This document shows positions 30,301-45,300 of a stretch of 64,000 nucleotides of DNA, piece after piece. Under the pieces are notes generated by a model. The model was not told the DNA's origin, made no database searches, and saw nothing but the letters and a program-made list of their open reading frames with translations. This DNA comes from Staphylococcus simiae (lineage in GTDB: Bacteria > Bacillota > Bacilli > Staphylococcales > Staphylococcaceae): assembly GCF_017357005.1 (NCBI RefSeq), contig NZ_CP071589.1:1240001-1304000 (forward strand), read 5' to 3'. Every line of letters begins with the position of its first letter. Within the stretch, counting starts at the first letter, position 1. The translations under genes and the position numbers were made by a program.

Positions 30301-33300
30301 TTGTTCAACTTGTTGTTGATCAATGATGACATTAGGACTATTAGCTATAATGTCTTTGGCATGTTGTACTGCTTGATCATACGCTTGTTGAACTGGTGGA
30401 TCTTCGTTGATGTAATTACTACTTGCTGTTGTTGCTTGATTATCTTGAATGCTATGACGTAATGCTTCCATCGCACCATTTAAAGCAGTTGCTTGATTTG
30501 TTTGTGATGTGACGTCCGTACGCGTTGGTGCTGCATTCACTAATTCTTTTTCTTTAGCCTTTTGTTCATCTGTTAATGCAGTTAACTGATCAATCGTATT
30601 ATTCGCATCAGTTTTAGCTTGTGCTAACTTAGCGTCACCATCCAAATGTTGCTCTGCAGATGTTACTGCTGCCGTCTTCGCTTCTACTTCTGCCTTGTCT
30701 AGTGTAGGTGAAGTTGTTTGATTAATAATTGCTTCAGCATCTGTGACAGCTGTATCGTATGCTTGTTGTTCTGGTGTATCAGCATTAACATATTTACTTT
30801 GTTGTTTCACTTGATCTTTATTAACGATACTTTGACGTAAAGCATGCATAGCTGTATTCAATTGTTGTGCTTTATCTTTTTCAGTAGCAACGTTTGTGCG
30901 TGTATTGGCATTGTTGACTGCTGAAATCAATGCTTGTCTTTGTGGTGCATTTAAATCTGTTAAATCGTTAATGGCTTGAACTGCTGCCGCTTGGTCAGCC
31001 GCTAATTTTTGTGAACCATGCAAATTGTCGAATGCAGTTGTAACATTTGTTGCTAATTGATTTACTTGAGCTGGATCCATCGTAGGTGTTGTCGTTTGAT
31101 CAATTGTGTTTTGAGCATTAGTTACAGCTGTATCATAAGCTTGTTGTTCAGGTTGATTTTCATTAATGTAATCGCTACTTTGTTTCACCTGATCTTTATT
31201 AGCAACTTTATCTCTTAACGTTTGCATTGCATTGTTTAATACTTTTGCTGCATCCAAATATTGTGTTACAGCAGTTCTTGTATCAGCACCAGTAATTTGT
31301 TGTTCAATTGTTTGACGTTGTGCTGGATTTAATGCTGAAAGTTTCGCTAATTCTGCTGTTGCTGTCGTCTTATCATTTGCTAACTTAGTTGAGCCATGTA
31401 AATTATTTTTAGCGTCATTAATTTGTTGGATTGCTTGATCAATTTCCGCTTTGTTATTAACTGGCTGTTGCGTATTATCAATAATTGCTTGTGCTTTGGC
31501 AATTGCATTGTCATATGCTGCTTGTTCAGCATGATCCTCATTTATATAATCACTTGTCGCATGAACTTGATCTTTCGCACTGACTAAGTTTCTTAAATCG
31601 CCCATAGCGTTATTCAGTGCTTGTGCTTGTTGTAATCGACTTTGAACATCACTACGTGTTGGTGCTGCATCAATGTCATGATCGGCACTTTGTTGTTGTC
31701 CACTATTTAAGTTAGATAATTGTCCAACTGTTTGTTTCGCTTGTTGTTGAGCATCATGCAGTTTTTGCTCACCATGTAAAGCTTGAATGGCATTTTCAAT
31801 CGTATTAACTACTTGATCAACATCGTGACTATTTAATGTTGGATTTGTTGTATTATCAATAATTTGTTGACCAGCTGCTATTGCTTGATCATAAGTTTGT
31901 TTAGGTCCTTGGTCTTCATTGAAATAATTACTTGTAGCGTGAACTTGATTTTGTGCATTCACTTTTTCACGTAATGCTTTCATTGCGTCATTTAATGCAG
32001 TGGCACTTTGAACTTGTTGTGCGACAGCCGTATTGGTAGTGGCTTGATTAACTAATTCTTTTTCTTTATCTATTTGTGTTGGTGTTAAATATGTTAAGCC
32101 ATCAATCGTACGATTCGCATTATTTTTAGCATCTATTAAGTTTTGATTACCATTCAAGGCAGTCTTTGTATCCATCACAGTCGTAGTTTTAGCTTCGATT
32201 GCTGTTTTATCAAGTACAGGTGTACCAGTTGATTGGTTAATCAAATCTTGTGCTGCTTGCACTGCAGCTTCATAAGCTTGTTGTTTGTTAGGATCTGCAT
32301 TGACAAAGGCACCAGATTGTTTTGTTTGTGCTGCATCTGCAATACTTCCTTTTAATGCACCCATTGCCGTATTCAAATCATCGGCGAGTGTTTGTTTATC
32401 AGCAACGATTTGTCTTGTTGGCGCGTTAACAATTGCATCGATTAATGCTTGACGTTGCGGTGCATTTAAATCGGCTAAACCATTAATGTGTGCTTTTGCT
32501 GCTGCTTTATCATTAGCTAATTTATCAGCACCATGCAAGTTGTGTTTCGCTTGTTCAACATTATGCATCACTTGTTCAATTTGAGTCGGTTGCATTGTGG
32601 CATTAGCTTGTTGATTCAACAGATCTTTTGCTGCTTGAACAGCATTATCGTATGCAGTTTTGGCGTCTGGATTTTCATTAATGTAATCACTGCTTTGTTT
32701 TGTTTGTTGCTCATCAGCTATCGATTGTTTCAATGCTGTCATTGTATTATTAATTGCTGTTGCGTCATTGACATGTTGCGTTACATCAGTACGCGTTGTT
32801 GCACCATTGATTTGTGCTTCAATGTCATGGCGTTGAGCTGGATTCAAGTCTGCAAGTTTGGCAATTTGTGCTAAGGCATCTTGTTTAGTATGTTGTAATT
32901 TTTGTTCACCTTGTAATGCATCTTTAGCTTGTGTAATCGCTTGAGCCAATTGATTAATATCAGCAGCTTGTAATACTGGTTGATTTGTTTTAGCTATTGC
33001 ATCTTTAGCTGCTTGAATCGCAGTTGTATAAGCGCGTTGCTTATCTGGATCCTCATTAATATAATTACTGCTTGCTAAAACATCATGTTCAGCATCAACT
33101 AATGCTTGTAATGCACCCATTGCTGTATCTAAGTTTTGAGCTTGTTGTAATTGTTGAGCAACTTCAGGACGATGTGTAGCAGCATTAATTAAATCTTTTT
33201 CAGCTTGACGTTGTGCATTAGTTAAATGTGTTAAACCATCAATTGTTTGATTGGCTGCTTGTTGTTCTTGATGAAGGATATCTTCACCGTGTAAATCAGC

Positions 33301-36300
33301 TTTAGCTTGATTAACTGCAGTTAAAGCTTGTGTTACAGCATCTTTATTAAGTTGTGGATTGGTAGTTGCATTAATGATTGCATTGGCAGCATCTACAGCA
33401 TGATCATACGCCTGTTGTTTAGGTGCATTTTCATTAAAGTAATTGCTACTAGCTTTGACTTTAGCCACATCTTTAACGCCATCTCGTAAAGCTTGCATTG
33501 CTGTATTCAATTCTTCAGCATGCGTCACTTGTTGTTGAACTTGACCTAATGTTGTTGCATTATTTACTGCTTGTTTTTCAGCTGCTTTTTGTGGATCATT
33601 TAACGCTGTTAAACCATCAATTGTTTGATTAGCATTAGCTTTGGCTTCAGCTAGTTTAGCAACACCATTTAAATCATTATTCGCTGTAGTAACAGCTGTT
33701 GTTTGATTGTCAATTTCTGTTTTATTTAATGTTGCTGGTGCTGCTTGATTAATGGTGTTATTGGCAGCATTTACTGCATCAGTATAAGCACGTTGTTTAT
33801 CAGCATCTGCATTGACATATTTCGATTCAGTTATCACTTGATTATAATCAGCAATACTTTGACGTAAATTACCCATTGATGTATTCAAATCATTAGCTTC
33901 TGTTCTAATATCTTGAACTTTAGTACGTGTTTGTGCTTGGTTCACTCGTGCTTTTTCAGCATCTCGTTGTGGTCCATTTAAATTAGTCATTTGATCAATT
34001 GCAGCATTGGCTTGTTGTTGATCATGTTCTAATTTAGTTTGACCATGTAAATTACCAAGTGCAGTTGTCACTTCATTAGCACGTTGCGTAACTGTTTGTG
34101 CATTCATCTCTGGATTTGATGTCGCATTAATAATATCGTTAGCTGCTTGTACTGCATTTGTATAAGCTGTTTGTTCAGGTTGATCTTCGTTAATAAAGTC
34201 ACTACTTTGTTTCACAGTATTGTCATTAGCGATACTATCACGTAATGCTTTCGTCGCGTTATTTAAGTCTTGTGCATGTTGTAACTCGTTAGCAACATTT
34301 GCTCTAGTGTCCTGAGCATCTACTAATTGTTGAGCTTTTGTTATTTGAGCTGGTGTTAAGTATTGTAAGTTACCTATTGTCGCTTTCGTTGTTGTTTTAT
34401 CTTGTTGTAGTTTAGCTGCACCATCTAACGCGTTTTTAGCAGTATTAATAGCTGTGATTGCTTGTTGAACTGTAGCGTTATCTACTACTGGATCAGTTGT
34501 TTTAGCAATGATTTGTTCTGCTTGTTGGACAGCATTATCATAATTCGCTTTTGGTTGAGGGTCTTCGTTAATATAGTTACTTTGTTGTTTTACTTGTGTA
34601 CTATCAGCAACTAAACCTTTTAACGTACCCATTGACGTATTCAAATCTTGCGCTTGTTGTAATACTTGTGCTACTTCAGTTCTTGTAGCTTTGCCATTAA
34701 TACTAAGATTAATGCTATCTTTTTGAGCTTGTGTCAAGTTCGGTAATCCATTGACATCAGCATTGGCATCATGCTTAGCTTTAGCTAGTTTTTGTGCACC
34801 TTGTAAAGCATTTTTAGCTTGAATAATTGTATTAAGTGCTTGTTCAACTTGTGCTTTCGTCATTGTTGCTTGCGGAGAAGCATTAACAATATTTTGTCCA
34901 GCTTGTACTGTATTATCATAATTTGCTTTCGGTTGTGCATCTTCGTTAATGTAATCACTACTAGATTTAGTGGCGTTAACTTTATTTAGTTCAGCACGTA
35001 ATGCTTCCATAGCTGTGTTCAATTCTTTAGCTTGTGCTAATTGACTAGCTACGTCAGGTAACATTGTAGCTTGGTTAACATTTGCTTTTTCAGCTATTTG
35101 TTGTGCTGTATTTAAACCTTGTAAGCCATCAATTGTTTGAATTGCATCTGCTTTTGCTTGTTGTAAACGACGATCGCCATCTAAAGCTTGTTCAGCATCA
35201 GTAACTGCTTGGGTCTTATGCTCAATTGCTGTTTGATCTAATGTCGGTTGACCATTTTCATTGATGATAGCATTCGCTGCGTTCACTGCATCCGTATAGG
35301 CAGTTTGTTTAGTAGTATCAGCATTAATGTAATTACCTTGACCTTTAATTGTATTAACATTAGCTACACTATTGCGTAAAGCTTGCATTGCAGTATTTAA
35401 ATTATTAGCTGTTTGTTCTGTAGTTGAAACTTCTGTTCTTGTCTTAGCGTTGTTAATAGCTGCAATTTCAGCATCGCGCTGTGGTGTATTTAAGGCATGT
35501 AAGTTATTAACATTTGCTTTCGCTGCATCTTTCGCTTGTTGTAGTTTAGTTTCACCATGTAAACCTGCAATAGCTTGTTCGATTGCTTGTACAGCAGTAT
35601 CAATATTAGCTTTTGTCAATTCTGGATTTTGCGTTTTAGCAATGATATCTTCGGCATGTTGTATTGCTGCATCATATGCTTGTTGCTCATTATGATCTTC
35701 ATTGACATAATTACTGCTTGCTTTAACCGTATTTTTATTATTGACTAATTGGTTTAGTGTACCCATTGCGCCATTAAGTTCGTTAGCTTGTTGCTCAATA
35801 GCAGAAACTTGTGTTCTTAATGTTGCGGCATTGACTTGTGCTTTTAATGCATCTTTTTGAGCTGCTGTTAAGTTAGGTAAATGATCAATATCATTATTTG
35901 TTGTTGATTGTTGTTGATGTAATTTACCATCACCGTCTAACGCATCTTTGGCTGTAGTTACGGCATTCGCTGCATTTTGAACTGCTTGTTCAGACATTTC
36001 AGGATTATGTTGCTCATTAATGATTGTATTCGCTGCGTTCACTGCATTTGTATAATTATGTTTTGGACCTTGGTCTTCGTTTACAAAGTTTCCACCAGCG
36101 ATAATAGTTTGGTTATCTTTGATGTTATCGCGTAAACTCTTCATCGCACCATTTAACGCAGTCGCTTGTGATACTTGATCTGTTACTTTAATTGTTGTAT
36201 CGGCTGCATTAATTAAACGTTTCTCTTCATTTTTTTGAGCATCTGTTAAAGATGTTAAACCATCAATATCAGCTATAGCTGCTTGTTTAGCATTGGTTAA

Positions 36301-39300
36301 TTGACTATTACCATCTAACGCTTGTTTTGTTGCAATCACTTGAGCTGTTTGTGCTTCTATCGCTGCTTTATCTAATGTTGGTTGCGTTTGTTGACCTTCA
36401 GTCGCTTGAGCTGCAGCAACTGCTTGATCATAGGCTTGTTTCTTAGCTTGATCAGCATTGATATAGTTACCATCTGCTTTTGTGGTGTTGACATCGGCAA
36501 TAGATGCTTTTAATGCTGTCATAGCACCATTTAACGCAGTAGCATTATTTTCAATTGTTGTCACTTCTGTACGTCTAGTTGCATTATTGACTGCTGCAAT
36601 TTCAGCATCACGTTGTGCTTTATTTAAATCTCCTAATTGTTTGATTGCATTAACTGCATTTTGCTTAGCAGTAGCTAATTTTTGATCACCATGTAAATTA
36701 GCTTTAGCTGCAGTAACAGCATTAGTTAATTGTTCAATTTGAGCTTTATCCATTTGTGGATTAGCTGTTGCATTAATGATTGCTTGGGCATTAGCCACAG
36801 CTTGATTATAGGCATGTTGTTCATTAGGATCTTCATTAAAGTATTTACTATCAGCTTTAGTTGCTTGTACATCATTAATAGCTTGTCGTAATGCTTGCAT
36901 TGCTGTATTTAATTGTTGGGCATCATTTAACGCACTTTGTACAGCTGGCAATGTTTGAGCATTGTTAACATTTTCTTTAGCTTTATCTTTTTGTAATGGT
37001 GTTAAGGCATCTAAACCATTAATAGTGTTTGCAGCATCAGCTTTTGCTTGTCGTAAACGTTCAACACCGTTTAATGCTTGTTTAGCTTGATTAACGGCAG
37101 TTGCTTTCGCAGTTATGGCATCTTTATCCATAGTAGCGTTCGTTGTTTCATTAATAATATCGTTAGCTGCTGTAACGGCATCGTTATAAGCATTTTGTTT
37201 ATCATTATCAGCGTTTATATATTTGCTCTCAACTTTTACTTGGGCGTTATCTTGAACACTTTGTTTCAATTGTCCCATTGCTGCATCCAAAGCTTTAGCA
37301 TGTGCTAATTGTTCAGCAACTTTTGTACGTGTATCTTGGGCATTGACTAATTGTTGTTCTTGCGCTTTTTGTGGTGCATTTAAATTTGGTAAATTTGTAA
37401 TTTCTGTATTGGCTTTAGTCTTGTCTGTTTGTAATTTATCCGCACCGTGTAAGGCATCAACAGCATTAGTGATTGTTTGTGTTGCTTGATTAATTGTTGA
37501 TTCGTCTATGTCAGGATTTTGCGTTTTATTAATAATATTATTCGCAGCTGTTATGGCATTGTTATAGGCCTGTTGTTCAGCTTGATCTTCATTGATGTAA
37601 TTACTGCTAGTTTCTACATTATGTTGTTGGCCAACTTTGTCACGTAAATCATGCATTGCTGTATTTAAGTTTTGTGCTTGTTGTACTTGTGTTGTAACTT
37701 CTGTACGTAACGTTTTAGCGTTGACTAATTCTTTTTCTTTAGCTTTTTGTGCATCAGTTAATGATGATAAACCGTCGATAGTGTGTTCAGCTTGAGTCTT
37801 CGCTTGTTGCAATTGTTGTACACCATCTAAAGCATTTTTAGCAGTAGTGACAGCAGTTGTCTTACTTGTGATAACATCTTTATTCAATTCTGGTCCTTGT
37901 TGTGCATTGATAATTGATTCTGCACTTTGCACAGCTGTATCGTAATCAGCTTGTTTAGTAGGATCAGCATTGACATATTCACTCTTACGTTTTAGAGCAT
38001 CTTTATCAGCGATTGCTTGACGTAATCCTTGCATTGCTGTATTTAATGCCTCTGCTTCAGTTTGTTTTTGAGCTACTAATGTTCTAGTTCCTGCTTGATT
38101 AATTGCTGCAATTTCTGCGTTACGTTGAGCATCAGTTAAATACTGTAATTGCCCAATGGCTTGGTTAGCTTGCTGTTTCGCTTGTTGCAATTTGTGCTCA
38201 CCTTGTAATGCAGCTTTAGCATTATTAACCGCTTCAGTTGCTTTAGCAATTTCAGCTTTATCCATTTGTGGATTATTAGTATCATTAATGATGTTTTGAG
38301 CAGCAGTCACTGCTTGATCATATGCCTGTTGTTGTTGCGTATCTTCATTAAAGTAATTACTGCTTGCTTTAACTGTATGCACATCTTGAATGCTTTGTTT
38401 AAGTGCTTGCATTGCTGAATTTAATGCTATGGCATGATTTTCAGCAGCTGTTACTTGTTGTAATGATGTCGCAGTAGCAACAGATGCTTTCTCATGATTG
38501 ATTTGACCTTGGTTGAGTGAAGTCAAACCATCAATCAAGTTATTAGCATGTGCTTGTGCATCACGTAAACGTTGATCTCCATTTAATGCTTGTTTAGCTT
38601 GGTTAACAGCTTGTGCTTTTTGATCAATGTCCTGTTTAGAAATTGTAGCAGTTGTTGTTTCATTAATAATGTCATTAGCTTGATCTACTGCTTGATTGTA
38701 TGCTTGTTGTTTATCTGCATCTGCATTCGTGTAGTTGCCTTGTTGTTTCACTGTAGCATTGTCAGCAACTGCTTGTTTTAATGCTGCCATAGCAGTATTC
38801 AATTCTTTAGCCGTAGCTAACTGTTGTGCCACTGCTGTTTTAGTATCTAAGGCATTTATTAATGCTTTTTCTTTATCTTTTTGTGGTTGATTTAAAGCAC
38901 TTTGTTGATCTATATCATGATTAGCTGCATCTTTCGCTTCTTGTAAACGTTGAACACCATTTAAATCATTATCTGCTTGTGTCACTGCTGTTGCTTTTGC
39001 ACTAATAGCATCTTTATCCAATGTTGGAGTAGTAGTTTCATTAATAATCGTTTGAGCATTAGTTACTGCTGTATTGTAAGCTTGTTGCTTATCTATGTCT
39101 GCGTTGACATATTTACTTTGTGTACGTGTTGTTGCATCATGTTGAATGCTTGTACGTAATTGACCCATTGCTGTATTTAATGCTTCTGCTTGTGCTTTGA
39201 TTTCAGCTACTTTTTGACGTGTTTGAGCAGCATTGACTGCTGTAATTTCAGCATTACGTTGTGGTGTATTGAGATTATTTAATGCACCAATTACTGTATT

Positions 39301-42300
39301 AGCAGCTTGTTGGTCTTTTTCAAGTTTTTGTTGACCGTGTAAATTACCAAAAGCAGTAGTCACAGCTGATGTTTGTTGCTCAATGACTGCTTTATCCATT
39401 TGTGGATTAGCGTTCGCACTGATAGTATCTTCAGCTGTTGAAACGGCATTATCGTATGCTGTTTGTTGTTGACTGTCTTCATTAATATAGTTGCTAGATT
39501 TTTTCACAGTAGCAACATTTTGAATACTGTCACGTAATGCTTTCATTGCATTATTTAACTCTGTCGCATGTTGCACTTGATTGTTAACAGCTGAAATTGT
39601 TGTAGCTGCATTAATACGAGTTTCCTCTTCAGTACGTTGAGCAGTTGTTAAATATTGCATATGACCTAAATTAGCAATGGCATCACGTTTAGCATCCGCT
39701 AATTGACCAATACCATTCAAAGCACTTTTAGCAGTTGTCACGGCATTCGTTAGTGCTTCAATCTGTGCTTTCGTCATTGTTGGATTTGACGTTTGTGCTA
39801 TAGCTTGTTCAGCGTTGCGTAATGCTTGATCGTAAGCATCTTTGTGCTGTTGATCCGCATTGATATATTTGCTATCACCTTTGATCGTTGTTTGATCAGC
39901 AATACTTGCTTTTAATGCTGTCATCGCATTATTCAAATCAGTTGCTAATGTTTTAACATCTGTGACTTGTTGACGACGTTGTGCTTGGTCAACTTGGTTA
40001 TTCAATGCTTGTCGTTGTGCATTATTTAAGTCATGCATTTGTGCGATTGCAGCTTTAGCTTCAATTTGTGCTTGATGTAATTTATCTTCACCATGCAATT
40101 GATTTGTAGCTTGTTCGATAGCTTGCGTTGCACGTTCAATTGTTGCTTTATCTAAATCTGGATTTGCAGCTTTATTGATAATTGCTTTCGCTGCTTGGAT
40201 AGCCGTATTGTAAGCATTTTGTTGTTGTGCGTCTTCATTGAAATAGTTAGAACTATTCGTTACTTGTTGTTCTTTGGCAACTTGTGCTTTTAAGGCTTGC
40301 ATTGCAGTGTCTAAGTCACTTGCTGTTTGTTGTTGGCTAGTCACTTCTGGAATTGTTTGTTTGTCATCTACTAATGCCTTTTCAGCAGTTTTTTGCGCTG
40401 GTGTTAATGATGTCATCGCATCAATGGCTTGTTTAGCTGCTGTTTTACTTTGTGCAAGTCTTTCAACACCATTTAATTGATTGTTAGCATTATTAACTGC
40501 AGTCGTTTGTTGTTCAATGTCAGCTTTCGTTAATGTTGGGTTTGCTGTTTGATTAATGATGGCATTGGCAGCTGTTACTGCATCATTATATGCATGTTGC
40601 TTATCTTGATCAGCATTAATATATTTACTACTGTTTAAGACATTTTGATTATCTGCCACACTTTGACGTAATGCTGTCATGGCACCATCAATTGATTTAG
40701 CATCAGTTAACTGGCTATTGACATCTGTAATCGTATTTTTAGCATTAACTAATTCTTTTTCTTTGTCTTTTTGAGCATTATTTAAACCATGTAATGCTGT
40801 AATTTCGTTGACTGCGTTTTGTTTAGCTTCTCTTAAACGTTGTTCACCATTTAACGCTTGGTATGCAGTTGTAACATCATTGGCTTTTTGCGTTACTGTA
40901 GCAGGTGTCATTGTTGGATTATTTTGCTCTCCAATAATAGCTTCAGCTGCTGCCACTGCTTGATCATAAGCTGTTTGATTAGCACTATCTGCGTTAACAT
41001 ATTTAATCGCTGCTTTTGTAGCCGTTTTATTAGCAATACTATCGCGCAGTGATTGCATAGCATTATTTAATGTATTAGCGTCAGCTTTAAGTTGGTCTAC
41101 TGACGTAATTGTATTAGCACTAGTGATATCTGCTTTAAACTTATCACTTTGTGGTTTGTTTAAGGCATGATAACCATTGATTGCTTGCATAGCCACTTGT
41201 TTCGCTTGTGCCAAGCGTGTATCACCATCTAATGCTTGTTGTGCACGACTAACATTTTGAGCTTGACTAATAATCGCTGTTTTATCCATTGTTGGATTTG
41301 TTGTTTGTGCGATTGTTGCTTTTGCTACACGTACTGCGTCATTATAAGCACCTTGTTTTGATGTTTCGGCATTGACATAGTTTGTACCAGTTACTATTTG
41401 TGAATTATTAGCAATGGCATTTTCTAATTGACCCATTGCTGTATTCAAGTCATCAACATGTTGTTGTTGAGTTGCTACGTCTGTTTTAGTTGTTTTAGCA
41501 TTAACTAAATTTACTTCTTCATCTTTTTGTGCTTGGTTTAAATGACTTAACGCATTGATATGATTAATTGCCGCTGTCTTAGCTTCTTGTAACCGTTGAA
41601 CACCATTTAATGCTGCTTTAGCATTTGTCACAGCAGTCGTTTTTGCTTGCACATCTGTAGCTGACATTGTTGGATTAGCTGTTTGTGCAATTAAAGTATT
41701 AGCGTCTGTTACAGCTTGATCATAATTGTGTTTCAAATTATCGTCAGCATTAATATATTTGCTTTCACCTTTAACTGTTGCATCATCTGCTACACTTTGT
41801 CGTAATTGTTGCATAGCATTATTAAGATTTTGGGCATCACTAACAATTGTTGGTAATTGGCTTCTTAAATGAGCAGCATTAATTAATTGTTGTTCTTTCG
41901 TTTGTTGTGCTTGGTTTAACGCTGATAATTGATTAATAATTGCTAGATCTTTGGTTTTATCTGCTTGTAATTTTTGATCACCATGTAATCCTGTTATGGC
42001 ATCATTAACTCGTTGTGTTACTTGTTCGATTGAAGTCTTATCCATAATTGGATTGTTATTTTGATTGATATCGTGCTGTGCTTGAGTTACAGCAGCTGTA
42101 TATGCTGTTTGCTCTGCTGAATCTTCATTTAAGAAATTACCACTAGCTTTAATATCTTGTTGATTGGCAATACTATCACGTAATGCTTTCATTGCACCGT
42201 TTAAATCTGTTGCATTAGTCTTAATACTTTCTAGTTGTGCATGATTTGGTGCTTGATTCACTTGATTTAAATATTGTGCTTTTTGACCATCATTTAAGCT

Positions 42301-45300
42301 TGTCATGCCATTAATCGCAGAAATGTATGGTTGACGATCAAGTGTTAATTGTTGACGTGCTTGTTCTAGTTCATTTTTAGCATTGTCATCTTTTGTCACC
42401 GCTTGACGAATGTCAGCAACTGTTGGATGACCTGCTAATAAAGCTTTACCTTCATTTAATGCTTGGCGGGCTGCTGTAAGTTTTGCATTATAAACATCTA
42501 ACGAACTTTGTGTCATACCGACTGTGTCAGTTGGTGTATTGATGCTAGCTTCTAAAGCATTTTGTGCTGTAGTTAACGGTGCTTTGTCTGGTGTTAAGTT
42601 AGCAACTGCTTGTTTGTAACTACTATTTTTTGCATCAACATTAGAAGTCTCAGTGGCGATTTGTTGTGCTGTCGCGTCACCATTGTTAATCACAGAATCA
42701 GCTTGAGTAATTTCCGCTTCAGCTTGTTGACGTGCTGTATTGTAAGCAGCAATTGATTGTTGTGTCATACCATCAGTTGAAACTGCTTTGGCAAGTTCTT
42801 GCTGTAATTTAGCTTTGGCAGCTTGTAATGCACTGTTATCTTCTTTTGGATGCAATTGATTAATAGCATTTGTGAGTTCGTTATTGACGCGATTTACTTC
42901 TTGCAACGCATGTTCCACTTCACTAACTGTACGAATTGGTTTGTTAATCACTGTGTTAGCTTGATTTTTGGCATGAGTAATGTCATTTCTAATAGCGTTA
43001 TAAGCTTTGTTATAAGCTGTGACACTCGCTGGTTTCATACCTGTTGTTGTACCAACACGATCCAATTTAGCTACTGCAGTTTGTAAAGCAGTAACATCAG
43101 CTGTTAAGTGTGCTTTAGCATCATTTAATGCTGATAATGCTTGTTCAACTTTTGTCTTTTCATCGGCAATTTGTTGCTCTGTAGCATCACCATTATTGAT
43201 GACATTATTTGCTGCTGTAACAGCTGCTTGTGCCTCGCGTTGTTTAGCTTGATAGTCATTAACACTTTGGCTCGTCATACCAGTCGTTGATGGTACTTGA
43301 TTAATAGATGCTTGTAATTGATCTTTGGCATGTACTAATTGACTATTATCAGCTTTTGGCACTAATTGATTAATGGCAGCTGTAACTTTAGTTTGAACGG
43401 CTTGAACTTTTGCTAAGGCATCTCTTACTGATTGTACAGAAGGATTAGCATTATCAATGACACCTTTTGCTTCAGCTTTGGCAGCATCTACTTCATGTTG
43501 AATCGCATGCATTGCTTGATTGTATTTTGTAACACTGGCTGGGCGTTTGTCCGCTGTATCTACATGTTCATTCAATTTATCGTATGCTGCTTGTAATGCT
43601 GTTTTATCTGCTCTTAAACCATCTTTAGCTGCATTATAGGCTTGTAATGCTTGCTCTACTTGTGCTTTTTCATGCGCAATATCTTGATCTGTCGCATCTC
43701 CATTATCAATAACACGTTGTGCAGCTGTCATTGCTTGACGAGCAGCAGTCAATTTTTCATTGTATAGTTGTGCTGTTTGCGCTGTCATACCATCAGTACT
43801 AGCTGGCGTCGCAATTGCTTGTTCTAATTGTGCTTTAGCTTGTTTTAACGTACTATTGTCAGCTTTTGGTACTAATTTTGCTTTCGCTGCGTCGACTTTA
43901 GGTTGTACAGCATGAATTTTAGCCAAGGCATCATTAACTTGAGCTACTGTTGGATTATTATTTGCAATTACACTAGTCGCTTCATTTTTCGCAGTATTAA
44001 TTTCGTTTTGAATTTGACGCATTGCATTTTGATATGCTGTGACACTTGCTGGACGTTTATCGGCAGTTGTCACTGAACTATTTAATTGTTGCAATGCTTG
44101 TTGTAACGCTGTTTTATCTGCTCTTAATCCATCTTTAGCAGTGTTATATGCTTGCAATGCTTGATTAACTTTTGTTGTTTCATCACTAATTTGTTGCGCT
44201 GTGGCATCGCCATTGTTAATTACTGCATTAGCATTCGTAATTGCTTGGCGAGCGGCTGCTAACTTGTCGTTATAGTTACGAGTTGTATCAGCCGTCATAC
44301 CAGTAGTATCGGCAGGTGTAGCAATAGCATGTTCAAGATTTTGTTTAGCTTGGACGAGTGCACTATTATTTTCAACTGGATGCAGTTTAGCTATAACAGT
44401 AGTTAATTTCGCATTAACATTATCAACTTGTCTTTGAGCTTGTTCTACTTCTTGTACTGTTCTAATTGGTTTATGAATAATAGTTTCAGCTGCTCGACGT
44501 GCTTGGTTAATTTCAGGTGTTAGAGCTTGATATGCATGATCATAATCAGCTATACTTGCTGGTTTTTTACCTGTTTTATCTCCAACTCGATTTAAATTAT
44601 TAACTGCACTTTGTAATGCTGTAACATCAGCTGTTAAATCATGCTTAGCTTGATTTAAAGCAGTTAACGCATTATCGACTGCTGTCTTTTCTGCTGCGAT
44701 TTGTTGCTCTGTGGCATCACCATTATTGATGACATGTTGTGCTGCTGTAACTGCTGCTTGAGCTTGTTGTTTATTAGTATTGTAATTATTAATACTCGCT
44801 TGTGTCATACCAGCTGTTGATGGTACTTGAGCAATCGCTTGTTCTAATTGAGCTTTTGCTTGTTGTAATGCACTGTTATCTGCTTTTGGCACTAACTTCG
44901 CTTTCGCAGCGTCTACTTTAGTTTGAACTGCTTTTATTTTGTTTAAGGCAGCCGTTACTTGGGCAACTGATGGATTGGCATCTTGTAAGATTTGATGTCC
45001 TTCTTGTTTAGCAGCATCTACTTCATGTTGAATCGCTTGCATAGCTTGATTATATTTTATGACGCTTGCTGGACGTTTGTCTGCTGTATCTACATGTTCA
45101 TTCAATTTGTCATATGCTGTTTGTAATGCTGTTTTATCAGCTCTTAAACCATCTTTAGCAGTATTATATGCTTGTAACGCTTGATCAACTTTTGTTGTTT
45201 CAGCACTAATTTGTTGAGCTGTGGCATCACCATTGTTGATAACTGCTTCAGCTGCGTGAATTGCTTGCTCTGCTTCACGACGTTTATCATTATATGCTTG

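Noticed and set aside
35372-35695. Plus-strand open frames inside ebh (also 27613, 30253, 32533, 36482, 40274, 42850 and others)
   Set aside because: They are antisense shadows of the Ala/Gln/Asn-rich repeats, recur at the module period, start without ribosome-binding sites and encode implausible Cys/Leu-rich proteins.
26470-42345. CRISPR array or satellite DNA
   Set aside because: The 378-bp period is a coding repeat in one open frame, with diverged units and no spacers.
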